Origin: JAIBJN01 sp963842305
Lineage (GTDB): Bacteria > Actinomycetota > Thermoleophilia > Gaiellales > Gaiellaceae
DNA: 64,000 bases
Direction: 5' to 3'
NCBI GenBank assembly: GCA_963842305.1
Contig: CAWJFW010000005.1
Location: 124,001-188,000, forward strand
This document shows positions 7,313 through 15,316 of this stretch, in pieces. Below the pieces are notes generated by a model that worked only from the letters and a program-made list of their open reading frames with translations, had not been told where the DNA came from and ran no database searches. How positions within the stretch are numbered: the first letter of the stretch is position 1; each line of letters begins with the position of its first letter. A program made the translations under genes and the position numbers.

Positions 7313-9214
7313 GTGGGCGTTCTACGCTCAGCGTCCGAAATGCGCGCTTTCTTCGGCAGCGGCGGGCGCCTGGCCGCCTCGTTTCCGGGCTTCGAGCCCC
7401 GGTCGGAGCAGGCCGCTCTCGCCCAGGAGGTCGCCGACGCGTTCGAGCGAGGGCAGCACCTGCTCGCCGAGGCCGGCACGGGCATCGGCAAGAGCCTCGC
7501 GTACCTCATCCCCGCGCTCGAGTCGGGGGGAAGGGTGGTGATCGCGACCGCGACGAAGGCGCTCCAGGAACAGCTCTTGACCAAGGACGTCCCCGCAGCC
7601 GCCGCCGCGCTCGGAAGGGACGTCGACGTCGCCGTCCTCAAGGGTCGCCAGAACTACCTCTGCCGCAAGAGCCTGAACCTGCTCGCCCTACCGCTCTTCC
7701 GGACGGCCGAGGACGCCGCCGAGTACGAGCGCCTCCAGGACTGGATCGGAACGACGGAGAACGGCGACCGCGCAGAGCTCTCGTTCGAGCCGCGTCCGAC
7801 GCTCTGGGCCGAGGTGGCCGTCGGCGCCGACCGCTGTGCGGGCAGACGGTGCCCGTTTCTGGCGACGTGCTATTCGGAACAGGCGCGCGCGAAGGCGCAG
7901 GATGCCGAGCTCGTGATCGTCAACCACGCGCTCTACTTCGCCGATCTCGCGGTCCGTCTGAAAACCGGAGACGGCGCCGGCATCCTGCCGGAGCACGATG
8001 CGGTCGTCTTCGACGAGGGGCACCGCCTGGAGGAGAGCGCCGCTGCCTGGTTCGGCGGGCGCGTGTCGCTCGGCGGGCTTCGCCAGCTGCTGCGAGACGT
8101 GGAACGAGCGTGTCGCGAGAGCTCGACGGCGGTGCCCGCACGCGCGCTCGACACCGTCGATCGGCGAGGCGAAGAGTTGCTCGCGGGGCTCGACCCCGGT
8201 CGCGGCCGTCGCCGGCTCACCGCGGCCGACGTCGAGGCAGCCTCGGCTCCTGCCGCAGCCCTCGCCGCCGGACTGGTCCAGCTCGCCGAGGCCCTTCGCG
8301 GTCGAAACGACGACCTCGACCAGATCGCCCGCCGGGGGCTGGCGACGGTGGACGATCTCGGCGTCTGCCTCGCGGTCGAGGACGAGGACGCCGTCTCGTG
8401 GGCCGAGCAAGGTGCGCTCGCGTGGGCGCCCATCGACGTCTCCGAGACCCTGCGCGAGCACCTCTGGGAGCGCGACGTCGTTTCCGTGCTCGTCTCCGCG
8501 ACGCTGGAGCCTCGGTTCCTGCGCGGGCGGCTCGGGCTCGACGACGCGCGCGAGATCTCTCTGGCCTCTCCGTACGACTACCGCGAACGGGCGCTCCTGT
8601 ACGTCCCCCGCAACTTCCCGGAGCCGCGCTCGGCCGGCTACGACGAGCGGCTCGCCGACGAGGTTCTTTCGCTGTGCCGCCTCTCACAAGGGCGGGCACT
8701 CATCCTCACGACGTCGTACAGCCGGCTCGAGATGCTGGCGGACCGGCTGGCGCCGCACATCTCGTACCCGCTGCTGGTGCAGGGAGAAGCGCCGCGGGAG
8801 CGGTTGCTCGAGCGCTTCCGCGACGAGGTCGACTCGGTTCTCGTGGCCACGCAGACGTTCTGGCAGGGCGTCGACGTCCAGGGCGAATCACTCTCGCTGC
8901 TCGTGATCGACAAGCTGCCGTTCGCCGCTCCGAACGACCCTCTGGTCGAGGCGCGCTGCGAGCGAATCGCCAAGGAGGGACGGGACTGGTTCGCCGAGTA
9001 CGCGGTGCCGGCGGCGGTCCTCCAGCTGCGACAAGGATTCGGGCGCCTGATCCGCGGCCATGCCGATCGCGGTGTCGTTGCGATCCTCGACCCCCGACTT
9101 CGCACGCGCGGGTACGGGCGGCGCTTCCTCGAGGCCCTGCCCCCGGCCCCGCTCGTCGGCGACCTGGCGTCCGTCGGGATGTTTCTGGGTGCGAGGGAGC
9201 GCGCAACAGCCTGA
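7313..9214 (+). CDS. dinG: DinG/XPD-type ATP-dependent DNA helicase with Fe-S cluster
   Basis: 633 residues, superfamily 2. Walker A is EAGTGIGKS (53-61), the DEAH-type box is DEGH (234-237), and the late helicase motifs are QTFWQGVDVQGE and QGFGRLIRG. Four cysteines (117, 175, 180, 186) have the spacing expected for the XPD-family 4Fe-4S cluster. DinG enzymes unwind forked DNA, R-loops and G-quadruplexes. The GTG at 7313 fits the leaderless pattern (TATGCT, 5 nt). An ATG at 7340 (MRAFFGSGG) is an equally good protein start by family comparison and would have a 5-nt leader from the second box. Confidence 0.88.
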   Translation: MGVLRSASEMRAFFGSGGRLAASFPGFEPRSEQAALAQEVADAFERGQHLLAEAGTGIGKSLAYLIPALESGGRVVIATATKALQEQLLTKDVPAAAAALGRDVDVAVLKGRQNYLCRKSLNLLALPLFRTAEDAAEYERLQDWIGTTENGDRAELSFEPRPTLWAEVAVGADRCAGRRCPFLATCYSEQARAKAQDAELVIVNHALYFADLAVRLKTGDGAGILPEHDAVVFDEGHRLEESAAAWFGGRVSLGGLRQLLRDVERACRESSTAVPARALDTVDRRGEELLAGLDPGRGRRRLTAADVEAASAPAAALAAGLVQLAEALRGRNDDLDQIARRGLATVDDLGVCLAVEDEDAVSWAEQGALAWAPIDVSETLREHLWERDVVSVLVSATLEPRFLRGRLGLDDAREISLASPYDYRERALLYVPRNFPEPRSAGYDERLADEVLSLCRLSQGRALILTTSYSRLEMLADRLAPHISYPLLVQGEAPRERLLERFRDEVDSVLVATQTFWQGVDVQGESLSLLVIDKLPFAAPNDPLVEARCERIAKEGRDWFAEYAVPAAVLQLRQGFGRLIRGHADRGVVAILDPRLRTRGYGRRFLEALPPAPLVGDLASVGMFLGARERATA

Positions 9215-9230
9215 TACCTTTTTCAGCCGC

Positions 9231-9917
9231 GTGGCCAAGAAGGATCGAGTCCCGACACCGCCCAAGAAGACCGTCCAGGCGCCGAAGGCGTACAAGCCGG
9301 AGAGCAATCCGCGCCGGACCCGGCTGATCTTCATCGGTCTTGCCGTTGCGATCATCGTCGCGGTCGCCGCCCTCGGAATCGGGTTCGTCATGTCCGGCGA
9401 CGACACCGAAGCCTCGGGCTCGATCGGAGGCGGCGGCTGCACCCTGCAGTCGTTCCCGCCGCTCGAGCGTGGGCACATCGAGGCGCTGCCCGGCGGGAAG
9501 CTGCCCGAGGGGTACGAGTACAACTCCGTGCCGGCGACGAGCGGGCTCCACAGCTCACAGACGGCGATCTGGAATTTCTACGACCAGCCCGTGCCCGAGA
9601 TCCACTACGTCCACAACATGGAGCACGGCGGCGTCGTCGTGCAGTACGGGAGCGAGGTCCAGCCTGCGGCGGTGAACCAGATCCGCGACTGGTACGCGAA
9701 TGATCCACGCGGCCTCATCGTGGCGCCGCTCGCAGAGGACATGGAGAAGGAGGATCCGACCCTCGCGAACCGCATCGTCCTCACCTCCTGGACGCACATG
9801 ATGCGGTGCCCAGCCTTCGATGAAGAGGCCTTCGACACCTTCAGCGAGGACTACCGCAGCGACGCGCCCGAGGCCGAGCTCTTCCCGCTCGACTCGTTAC
9901 AGCCGGGCGCAAACTGA
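9231..9917 (+). CDS. DUF3105 membrane-anchored protein
   Basis: 228 residues from a GTG (VAKKDRVP). It has a Lys/Pro-rich cytoplasmic tail, one membrane helix at about 32-54, and an extracellular DUF3105 domain with the hallmark HYVHNMEHGGVVVQY and the late TSWTHMMRCPAF. The His/Glu/Cys residues suggest metal or haem binding, but the function is unknown. Lying 16 nt downstream of the helicase gene, it may be cotranscribed. The reading frame continues upstream over the helicase C-terminus, which is not part of this gene. Confidence 0.82.
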   Translation: MAKKDRVPTPPKKTVQAPKAYKPESNPRRTRLIFIGLAVAIIVAVAALGIGFVMSGDDTEASGSIGGGGCTLQSFPPLERGHIEALPGGKLPEGYEYNSVPATSGLHSSQTAIWNFYDQPVPEIHYVHNMEHGGVVVQYGSEVQPAAVNQIRDWYANDPRGLIVAPLAEDMEKEDPTLANRIVLTSWTHMMRCPAFDEEAFDTFSEDYRSDAPEAELFPLDSLQPGAN

Positions 9918-9926
9918 CCCGCGCGC

Positions 9927-10009
9927 GCCGGGGTGGCGGAACGGTAGACGCGGGGGGTTTAAAACCCTCTGCCCGAAAGGGCGTGTGAGTTCGAATCTCA
10001 CCCCCGGCA
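9927..10009 (+). tRNA. tRNA-Leu (anticodon UAA)
   Basis: Class II tRNA of 83 nt. The acceptor stem GCCGGGG/CCCCGGC has discriminator A, the anticodon stem GGGGG/CCCTC closes a TTTAAAA loop (anticodon TAA), there is a long variable arm, and the T arm is GTGAG-TTCGAAT-CTCAC. No CCA is encoded. It reads the rare TTA codon in this high-GC genome. Confidence 0.95.
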
Positions 10010-10136
10010 CTCGAAACCCATCCATTCGTTCAGGAAATGTCGGTTCTCGCTTGGAATTCGTGGCCAGAACGCTCATGCTGAGACTTCCAGCAGCCAGCGC
10101 CGGTGGGGACCGGCGTGATCGGAGGGAGAACGGGAT

Positions 10137-11942
10137 ATGACGGCAAGGCGCGGACCGAGGGTCGCCGTGGGCCTCTTGGCCCTCGCGATCGCGGTGACGG
10201 CGTGGGGTGTCTCACCCGCGACAGGCGCCAAGGCGGCGGCCCTGCCGACAGACGAGTGCCCGTCGGTTCTCCCGCTCGATCAGGTAACGACCGGGATGAG
10301 GGGGACCGCCGTCTCCGTGACGAGCGGGCGCACCCTCTCAACGTTCGGTGCCGAGGTCCTCGGCATCCTGCGGGACGCGGTCGGCCCAGGCCGCGACATC
10401 ATCATCGTCGATCTCTCCGGCCCCGCCGTGACGGACGCGGGCGGGCTCTGGGCAGGGGCCTCGGGTTCACCGGTCTTCTTCCGAAGCGGTGGCGTCGACC
10501 GTCTCGCGGGCGCGATTGCCTACGGCCTCGCGGGCGGCGGGTCGACCCTTGCCGGCCTTACTCCCGCCCAGGACATGATGGATCTCCTCGACATCGGCGG
10601 AACGTCCGGCGCCGCGGCGTCCGGCTCCGCGACGCTGAAGGTTCCCAACGCGCTCGCGGTCCGCATGGCCGAGGCAACCGGGCTCTCGATCACCGAGACG
10701 GCCACGATGACGCGCCTCAAGACTCCGGTGTCGGCATCCGGACTGAGCGACCGGGGCCTCCGGAAGATGCAGGCCGCAATCGACCGCCAGGGCCTGCCCT
10801 TCATCACGTACATGGGCTCGTCCGCCTCCAGCCACCCGACGCCCCCGTCCTCCGGCCTCCGTGCGGGCGACTCCTTCGCTGCGGCAATGTCTCTCGGCGA
10901 CGTCACGGTGGCGGGCATCGGGACGACCACCTTCATCTGCAACGGCAGCGTCGTCGCCTTCGGGCATCCGTTCAACTGGACGGGGAAGACGACCATGGCA
11001 ATTCGGGCCGCCGACACGATCACGATCGTCCAGGACCCGATCTTCGGCAGCTACAAGCTTGCGAACATCGCGGAGGGCCTCGGCACGCTCACGCAGGATC
11101 GTCTCGCGGGCATTGCGGGCGTGCTCGGCCCCGAGCCGGTGGGCTCGCCCGTCACCTCCACGGTCACCGATCTCGACCTCGGCAGGACACGATCCGGTGC
11201 GAGCGAGGCGATCTTCCCCGGCTTCCTGCCCTTCCTGGCCTTCTCGCACCTCTTCCAGAACGTCGACGTCACCATCGACCGGATCGGCGGAGGCAGCTCG
11301 GAGATCGACTACACGATCCGCGGCACGCGCGACGGGGGCGCGCCCTGGAAGCTGACCCGCTCGACAAGCTACGCCTCCGAGTCCGACATCTCCTTCGACT
11401 CGGTCCTCGAGGTCTCGTTCACCGCCGAGGTGCTGCAGGCCTTCGACGGCGAGGACATCGAGGTGACGAGCATCGACGTCCCGCGGCTCGACGTGAAGGA
11501 GGCCTTCGAACGCTACGAGGTGAGGCGCCTGCTCGTCTGGAACGGATCGAAGTACACGGAGGAGGAGTTCGCTGCGGCCAAGCCCGGCGAGAGGATCCGG
11601 CTTCGTGCGGTGTTGCGGGCTGAGCACAAGGCAGGGACCAGGAACGTCGACCTCTCGCTCCGTGTTCCGGAGAACGCGAGGCGAAACGGCTACATCGAGG
11701 TGCTCGGGGGCGGCTCGATCGGCGCGGAGATCCCGTGCTTCATCGTCGACGAAGAGTGCGTCGACGACACGGATCAGAGCTTCGACGAGCTGGTGAAGGC
11801 TTTCGAGGATCAGCCCCCGGGGGACGCGGTGGTTGCGCGGCTGCGGCTTGGCAGCGGAGGGAAGCTCCGGGCACAGTCGAGTGACAGACAGGACGCGGTC
11901 GTCGCCGGGCGAGTGGCGATCGGCTTCCTTCTGCTCAACTAG
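10137..11942 (+). CDS. Exported SpoIVB-type (peptidase S55) serine protease
   Basis: 601 residues with an N-terminal signal or anchor helix (about 8-34), then a peptidase S55 domain. The nucleophile motif is GASGSPVF with Ser111, in the family context LSGPAVTDAGGLWAGASGSP; a likely catalytic His277 lies in AFGHPFNW. The C-terminal 300 residues form a beta-rich region of unknown role. S55 proteases in Bacillus signal across membranes in sporulation; non-sporulating actinobacteria carry uncharacterised homologues. The ATG has a strong ribosome site (GGAGGGAG). It begins 127 bp after tRNA-Leu, and that gap shows no other gene. Confidence 0.82.
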   Translation: MTARRGPRVAVGLLALAIAVTAWGVSPATGAKAAALPTDECPSVLPLDQVTTGMRGTAVSVTSGRTLSTFGAEVLGILRDAVGPGRDIIIVDLSGPAVTDAGGLWAGASGSPVFFRSGGVDRLAGAIAYGLAGGGSTLAGLTPAQDMMDLLDIGGTSGAAASGSATLKVPNALAVRMAEATGLSITETATMTRLKTPVSASGLSDRGLRKMQAAIDRQGLPFITYMGSSASSHPTPPSSGLRAGDSFAAAMSLGDVTVAGIGTTTFICNGSVVAFGHPFNWTGKTTMAIRAADTITIVQDPIFGSYKLANIAEGLGTLTQDRLAGIAGVLGPEPVGSPVTSTVTDLDLGRTRSGASEAIFPGFLPFLAFSHLFQNVDVTIDRIGGGSSEIDYTIRGTRDGGAPWKLTRSTSYASESDISFDSVLEVSFTAEVLQAFDGEDIEVTSIDVPRLDVKEAFERYEVRRLLVWNGSKYTEEEFAAAKPGERIRLRAVLRAEHKAGTRNVDLSLRVPENARRNGYIEVLGGGSIGAEIPCFIVDEECVDDTDQSFDELVKAFEDQPPGDAVVARLRLGSGGKLRAQSSDRQDAVVAGRVAIGFLLLN

Positions 11943-11971
11943 CTCGAAGCACCGCGGGCAGAATCACGTCG

Positions 11972-12295
11972 ATGATTCTCGTCGGCGGGATTCTGCTGGC
12001 CGTCTTCATCGTCCCCGAGGCGTGGCGCTTGCCGGTCGTCCTGGTCGCGGGCGTCGTGGAGATTGCCGAGACCGGTTTCTGGCTCTGGTACTCGCGGCGC
12101 CGGGGGGTGCAGATGGGACCGGAGACATTGATCGGAGACACGGGCACGGTCGTGACGGCCTGTGCCCCGCAGGGCCAGGTCCGCGTCCAGGGAGAGCTCT
12201 GGCGTGCCCGTTGCGCCGAGGGAGCCCAAGTCGGCGACGAGATCCGGGTCGTCGCCCTCGACGGGCTCACGCTGCTGGTGGAACGAGCGGCGTAG
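11972..12295 (+). CDS. NfeD-like membrane protein (OB-fold C-terminal domain)
   Basis: 107 residues: two hydrophobic segments (2-16 and 20-38), then a soluble beta-barrel segment beginning LIGDTGTVVTACAPQGQVRVQGELWRA, the signature of the NfeD/DUF107 OB-fold domain. NfeD proteins partner with flotillin-like or stomatin-like proteins at the membrane; no such partner is in this window. It is the short, protease-less form. A CAGAAT hexamer precedes the ATG by 7 nt. The gene stops just before the CBS-domain gene. Confidence 0.75.
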   Translation: MILVGGILLAVFIVPEAWRLPVVLVAGVVEIAETGFWLWYSRRRGVQMGPETLIGDTGTVVTACAPQGQVRVQGELWRARCAEGAQVGDEIRVVALDGLTLLVERAA

Positions 12296-12298
12296 ACT
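12293..12298 (+). promoter_or_regulatory. -10 box (TAGACT) for a leaderless CBS-domain mRNA
   Basis: TAGACT is separated from the ATG at 12305 by exactly 6 nt, so transcription would begin on the start codon. The first three bases of the box are also the TAG stop codon of the NfeD-like gene. Confidence 0.5.
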
Positions 12299-12304
12299 CC
12301 GCCG

Positions 12305-12700
12305 ATGATCGTCCGGGAAGCACTCGTCGTCGACCCGCGGGTGGTGGAGGCCGACGCGCCGGCGCGCGAGGTTGCGGCCGTCCTGGCGAAGCCGCAGGTC
12401 ATCCACGTGTTCGTCACGGACGGTGAGCGGCTCGTCGGAGTCGTGAGCCCGGAGGGCATCGTCGCCGCCGTGGCCGAGGGGCACGATCTGCGCACCCTCA
12501 CCGCCGGCGAGCTCGTCGACCCGGATCTACCGACGGTCGGTCCGGAGACGCCTCTCGACGAGGCGCTCGTACTCATGGCACAGCACGGCCTCGAGCGCGT
12601 CGCCGTCGTCGAGGACGGCCGTCTCCTCGGCGTCCTCCCGCGTGAGCCCATCGTCCGGCGCCTGGCGGAGGACGACCCCGCGCCGCTCGTCGACGACTAG
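12305..12700 (+). CDS. Two-CBS-domain protein
   Basis: 131 residues made almost entirely of two tandem CBS domains (about 1-58 and 65-125). Each has the beta-alpha-beta core (VIHVFVTDGERLVGVVSPEGI; GLERVAVVEDGRLLGVLPRE). CBS pairs bind adenine nucleotides and act as energy-sensing modules. No catalytic domain is attached, so it is probably a stand-alone regulator with an unknown partner. It is followed immediately by a bidirectional terminator shared with the convergent Ppx-like gene. Confidence 0.85.
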   Translation: MIVREALVVDPRVVEADAPAREVAAVLAKPQVIHVFVTDGERLVGVVSPEGIVAAVAEGHDLRTLTAGELVDPDLPTVGPETPLDEALVLMAQHGLERVAVVEDGRLLGVLPREPIVRRLAEDDPAPLVDD

Positions 12701-12751
12701 GAGGGTTTGGCGAAACAGGCGGCTGTGCCGAGCGACTTCCGCCAAGCCCTC
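12701..12751. terminator. Bidirectional hairpin between CBS and Ppx genes
   Basis: Arms GAGGGTTTGGCG (12701-12712) and CGCCAAGCCCTC (12740-12751) pair over 12 positions with one G-T. The 27-nt loop contains a smaller hairpin (CGGCTGTGCCG). It lies between the convergent stop codons at 12700 and 12759. Confidence 0.6.
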
Positions 12752-12758
12752 CTTGCCC

Positions 12759-13694
12759 TCAGCAGCAGGTGTAGGCGCCCGGTGGCGCGGGCCCCTCGGT
12801 GTGGGCCGGCAGCTCTGCGGCGGCGAGTGCGGCGCCGTGCAACAGGTCGTGCTCGCTCACCTCGAGCTCGTCCAGGCCGAAATGGCGCAGGACCTCGGCG
12901 ACGACCAGCGTTCCCGCGACGATGACCGGAGCTCTATCGGGGTGCAGTCCGCGGATCTCCCTGAGCTGGGAGACCGTCAGGGCACCGAGCGCCTGCGCTC
13001 GCTCCGCGATCCAGGCGCTGCCGAGCCGCTGTCCGTGAACGAGCGTCGGATCCTCCTCGTCGAGGCCGAGCGAGAGCACGGCCAGGGTCGTGACCGTGCC
13101 CGCGACCCCGATCGCACGTATGGGTCTCGGCTCGCCGGGCAGGAGCGCACGGATATGCGCTCGGCACGCCTCGAGCTCACCATGCGCCGGCGGGTCGGAG
13201 CGGAGGAAGCGCTCGGTCAGGCGGACGCAACCGAGGTCGAGGCTCCGGTGCCAGTCGGCGAGGACGAGCTCCGTCGAGCCTCCGCCCACGTCGAGGACGA
13301 GGGTGCCCGGACCGAGCTCGCGTCCAGCTGCCACGCCGCGGAAGGTGAGGCGTGCCTCCTCGTCGCCGGTCAGCAGGCGCGTGTCGAAGCCATAGCTCCA
13401 CTCGATCTCGCCGAGGAAGGCCTCGCCGTTCTCGGCGTCTCTGACGGCACTCGTCGCCACCGCCAGCGTGCGCTCAACCCCGGCCGCCTCGAGGACCCGG
13501 CGGTAGTCGGCCAGCGCGTTGCGAACGCGGGCGAGCGCCGTGGGGAGGAGGAGTCGCCGCTCGTCCACGCTTTCTCCGAGACGGGTGATCGTCAGCCGCC
13601 GCTCCGCCTCGCGCACGGCGCCGTCCTCCACGTCGGCGATCAGCAGGCGCGTCGAGTTCGTTCCGAGGTCGACGACTCCGACGCGCGTTGCCAT
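12759..13694 (-). CDS. Ppx/GppA family exopolyphosphatase or pppGpp phosphatase
   Basis: 311 residues with the ASKHA ATPase fold: phosphate-1 loop VVDLGTNSTRLLI near the start, the ATSAVRDAENGEAF segment with its acidic residues, and phosphate-2 loop LDVGGGSTELV near 139-149. This is the short form of Ppx/GppA, as in mycobacterial Ppx1, which hydrolyses polyphosphate or pppGpp. The C-terminus ends in two Cys. It follows the small coiled-coil membrane protein gene by 5 bp, so both are probably one transcript. Confidence 0.87.
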   Translation of the reverse strand: MATRVGVVDLGTNSTRLLIADVEDGAVREAERRLTITRLGESVDERRLLLPTALARVRNALADYRRVLEAAGVERTLAVATSAVRDAENGEAFLGEIEWSYGFDTRLLTGDEEARLTFRGVAAGRELGPGTLVLDVGGGSTELVLADWHRSLDLGCVRLTERFLRSDPPAHGELEACRAHIRALLPGEPRPIRAIGVAGTVTTLAVLSLGLDEEDPTLVHGQRLGSAWIAERAQALGALTVSQLREIRGLHPDRAPVIVAGTLVVAEVLRHFGLDELEVSEHDLLHGAALAAAELPAHTEGPAPPGAYTCC

Positions 13695-13699
13695 GCCGA

Positions 13700-14026
13700 C
13701 TAGGCGTTCTTGCTCAGATAGCGACTCCGCGCGCGCCTTGGGCGGCCGAGCGTCTCCGAGAGTGCCTTCATCAGCACCTGCAGGCGTGCGATGGAGGACT
13801 CAGCCTGCGTTCGGTGACGTTGCAGCCGTTCCAGGTTCTCCTGGTTGCGCGCTTGCTTTCGCTGCATCTCCTCGGCGAGCAGGGAGACCTCGTCGAGTCT
13901 GGCCTGAATGCTCTCCAGCCCACCGCTCACGCGCTTCAGGCGGCCGAAGGCGAAGACGATGAAGACCGCGGTCGCGACGAGCGAAAGCAGGAAGATCCCC
14001 AGGCACAACCATGTCCACCAAGGCAC
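13700..14026 (-). CDS. Small membrane protein with coiled coil
   Basis: 108 residues from a GTG at 14026: one membrane helix (about 4-26) followed by a charged helix (SIQARLDEVSLLAEEMQRKQARNQENL in part) and an Arg-rich tail. No family is recognised with certainty. The reading frame is open further upstream but there it runs through the initiator tRNA gene, so the GTG is preferred; it is 7 nt after TAGCAT. It lies directly upstream of the Ppx-like gene. Confidence 0.65.
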   Translation of the reverse strand: MPWWTWLCLGIFLLSLVATAVFIVFAFGRLKRVSGGLESIQARLDEVSLLAEEMQRKQARNQENLERLQRHRTQAESSIARLQVLMKALSETLGRPRRARSRYLSKNA

Positions 14027-14054
14027 GGATGTGATGCTATCCTTGCGCCTTCGC

Positions 14055-14128
14055 CGCGGGGTGGAGCAGTCAGGTAGCTCGCCGGGCTCATAACCCGGAG
14101 GTCGCAGGTTCAAATCCTGCCCCCGCTA
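14055..14128 (+). tRNA. Initiator tRNA-fMet (anticodon CAU)
   Basis: 74-nt cloverleaf. The C1-U72 pair is mismatched (CGCGGGG with CCCCGCT), the anticodon stem carries three consecutive G-C pairs next to the CTCATAA loop, and the T arm is GCAGG-TTCAAAT-CCTGC. The unpaired position 1-72 and GGG/CCC anticodon stem are the hallmarks of initiator tRNA. CCA is not encoded. Confidence 0.95.
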
Positions 14129-14132
14129 CTCA

Positions 14133-14159
14133 GAAAGGCCCTGCAAAACAGGGCCTTTC
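14133..14159 (+). terminator. Hairpin terminator after tRNA-fMet
   Basis: A perfect 11-bp inverted repeat, GAAAGGCCCTG and CAGGGCCTTTC, with a 5-nt CAAAA loop begins 5 nt after the tRNA. The T content of the right arm (CCTTTCTC) completes an intrinsic-type signal. A closely related stem follows the peroxiredoxin gene at 25083. Confidence 0.75.
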
Positions 14160-14307
14160 TCGTCCTCCGATCGTGACACCGGAGGGGAGACTTTTGCCCA
14201 GCTATTTGCTTGACCCGCTGCAGCTGAACCAACGGTGATGAAGCTCTTCTCGACGATCGGGCCCCGGGCTCGTTTGCAGGAACTGGCGTCCCAAGGCAGC
14301 CGCCCGA

Positions 14308-14763
14308 GTGTCTGACCGAGTGGAGCATCTGACCGCGGCCCAGAAGGCCGACCTCGAGACCGAGCTGGCGGAGCTCGAGGGTCCGAAGCGCGCCGAGGCT
14401 GTGCAAGCGATCAAGACCGCACGCGGTTTTGGAGACCTCTCCGAGAACTTCGAATACCACGCCGCAAAAAACGAGCAGGGACTCCTGGAGCGGCGCATCA
14501 CGATCCTCCGTAGCCGCCTGCAAAGTGCGGTGCTGATCGACGAGGCGGCGGCCGCTGCCAGCGAGAAGGTCTCAGTCGGGTCGAGAGTCACCATCGATCG
14601 AGACGACGGCGAGACGATGGACGTTGAGATCTCGAGCGTTGGCGGTGTCTCCCCCGACTCCCCGCTCGGGAAGGCGCTGATCGGGACGAAAGTCGGCGAC
14701 GAGGTTCTCGTGAAGGCGCCCGGGGGAACCTGGCGCGCTCGCGTTACCTCGATCGGACGCTAA
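14308..14763 (+). CDS. greA: Transcription elongation factor GreA
   Basis: 151 residues with both GreA parts: an N-terminal antiparallel coiled coil whose tip carries the acidic GDLSENFEYHAAKNEQ motif (about 42-57), and a C-terminal FKBP-like domain ending GTWRARVTSIGR. It rescues backtracked RNA polymerase by stimulating transcript cleavage. The GTG at 14308 lies within an alternative-start-poor region; no ribosome site stands out. The 148 bp between the tRNA terminator and this start show no further gene. Confidence 0.93.
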   Translation: MSDRVEHLTAAQKADLETELAELEGPKRAEAVQAIKTARGFGDLSENFEYHAAKNEQGLLERRITILRSRLQSAVLIDEAAAAASEKVSVGSRVTIDRDDGETMDVEISSVGGVSPDSPLGKALIGTKVGDEVLVKAPGGTWRARVTSIGR

Positions 14764-14808
14764 CCGCTCAGGCAAGCCTTTTGCCTTCTTCTCCGGGCTC
14801 CGCGCGAA

Positions 14809-14982
14809 CTACGTCTGCGGGCCGAGGCGCCCGAGCCGGTACGCGGCTGCAAGCACGGACGGATGCCGCTCGTGCTGGGCGCGCGCTGCGTCCACCGCCC
14901 GGTAGTTCAGCCTGCCCGCCTCGCGGGCGAACTGCGCCCGATGCCTCGTGACGAGCTCGAGCTGGATGATGCGCCTGGTCAC
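14809..14982 (-). CDS. Small 57-residue protein of unknown function
   Basis: From a GTG at 14982 with an excellent ribosome site (AAGGAG, 9 nt upstream) comes a 57-residue basic, helical protein (begins VTRRIIQLELVTRHR; ends YRLGRLGPQT). It lies 28 nt downstream of the DUF4242-like gene on the same strand and is probably the last gene of that operon. No family is recognised. A longer frame is open upstream but it overlaps the DUF4242-like gene in a shifted, Arg/Ser-rich frame and is not credible. Confidence 0.55.
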   Translation of the reverse strand: MTRRIIQLELVTRHRAQFAREAGRLNYRAVDAARAQHERHPSVLAAAYRLGRLGPQT

Positions 14983-15010
14983 CGTGGATTCTCCTTCTTG
15001 AGTCCGGGGG

Positions 15011-15316
15011 TCACTCGAGCACCTCGACGATGCGCTCGTGCTCGAGCGCGGCTTGCCGGCCGACTTCCGCGATCGCCTCCGCCGTCGGCCCCTCGAACAG
15101 GTGGAAGCAGCTCTCGTCGACGGGGATGAAGATCGAGCGGAGGTAGCGGACCGGGGTTCCTTGGGCGGACACCGCCCTCGCTGCGCGGCGCACTCGGGCA
15201 ACCGCCTGCGCTCGCTCGGGGAGCTCGTGCCTCGGGAGATAGCTCTCCATGAGGTAGTGAGGGAGGCTCATGCCGAGTGAGATCGCGGGCAGCGAAGGCG
15301 GCGTCCGGTTGCTCAT
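15011..15316 (-). CDS. DUF4242-like small protein
   Basis: 101 residues from an ATG overlapping the previous stop (ATGA at 15313-15316). The core (HYLMESYLPRHELPERAQAV, then RYLRSIFIPVDESCFHLFEG) matches the pattern of DUF4242 / SCO4226-type nickel-binding ferredoxin-like proteins: a short beta-alpha-beta fold with a Cys/His pair in CFHLFEG. A start at the internal Met (MSLPHYLM, 15271) would remove a 15-residue non-conserved tail. The role is unknown; the neighbours are an exported protein upstream and a 57-aa gene downstream. Confidence 0.65.
   Translation of the reverse strand: MSNRTPPSLPAISLGMSLPHYLMESYLPRHELPERAQAVARVRRAARAVSAQGTPVRYLRSIFIPVDESCFHLFEGPTAEAIAEVGRQAALEHERIVEVLE

Noticed and set aside
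12642..13703. Plus-strand frame of 353 codons
   Set aside because: Antisense of the Ppx/GppA gene, which carries clear phosphate-binding motifs.
14027..14113. Upstream extension of the small coiled-coil membrane protein
   Set aside because: It would translate through the antisense of initiator tRNA-fMet; the GTG at 14026 with its own -10 box is sufficient.
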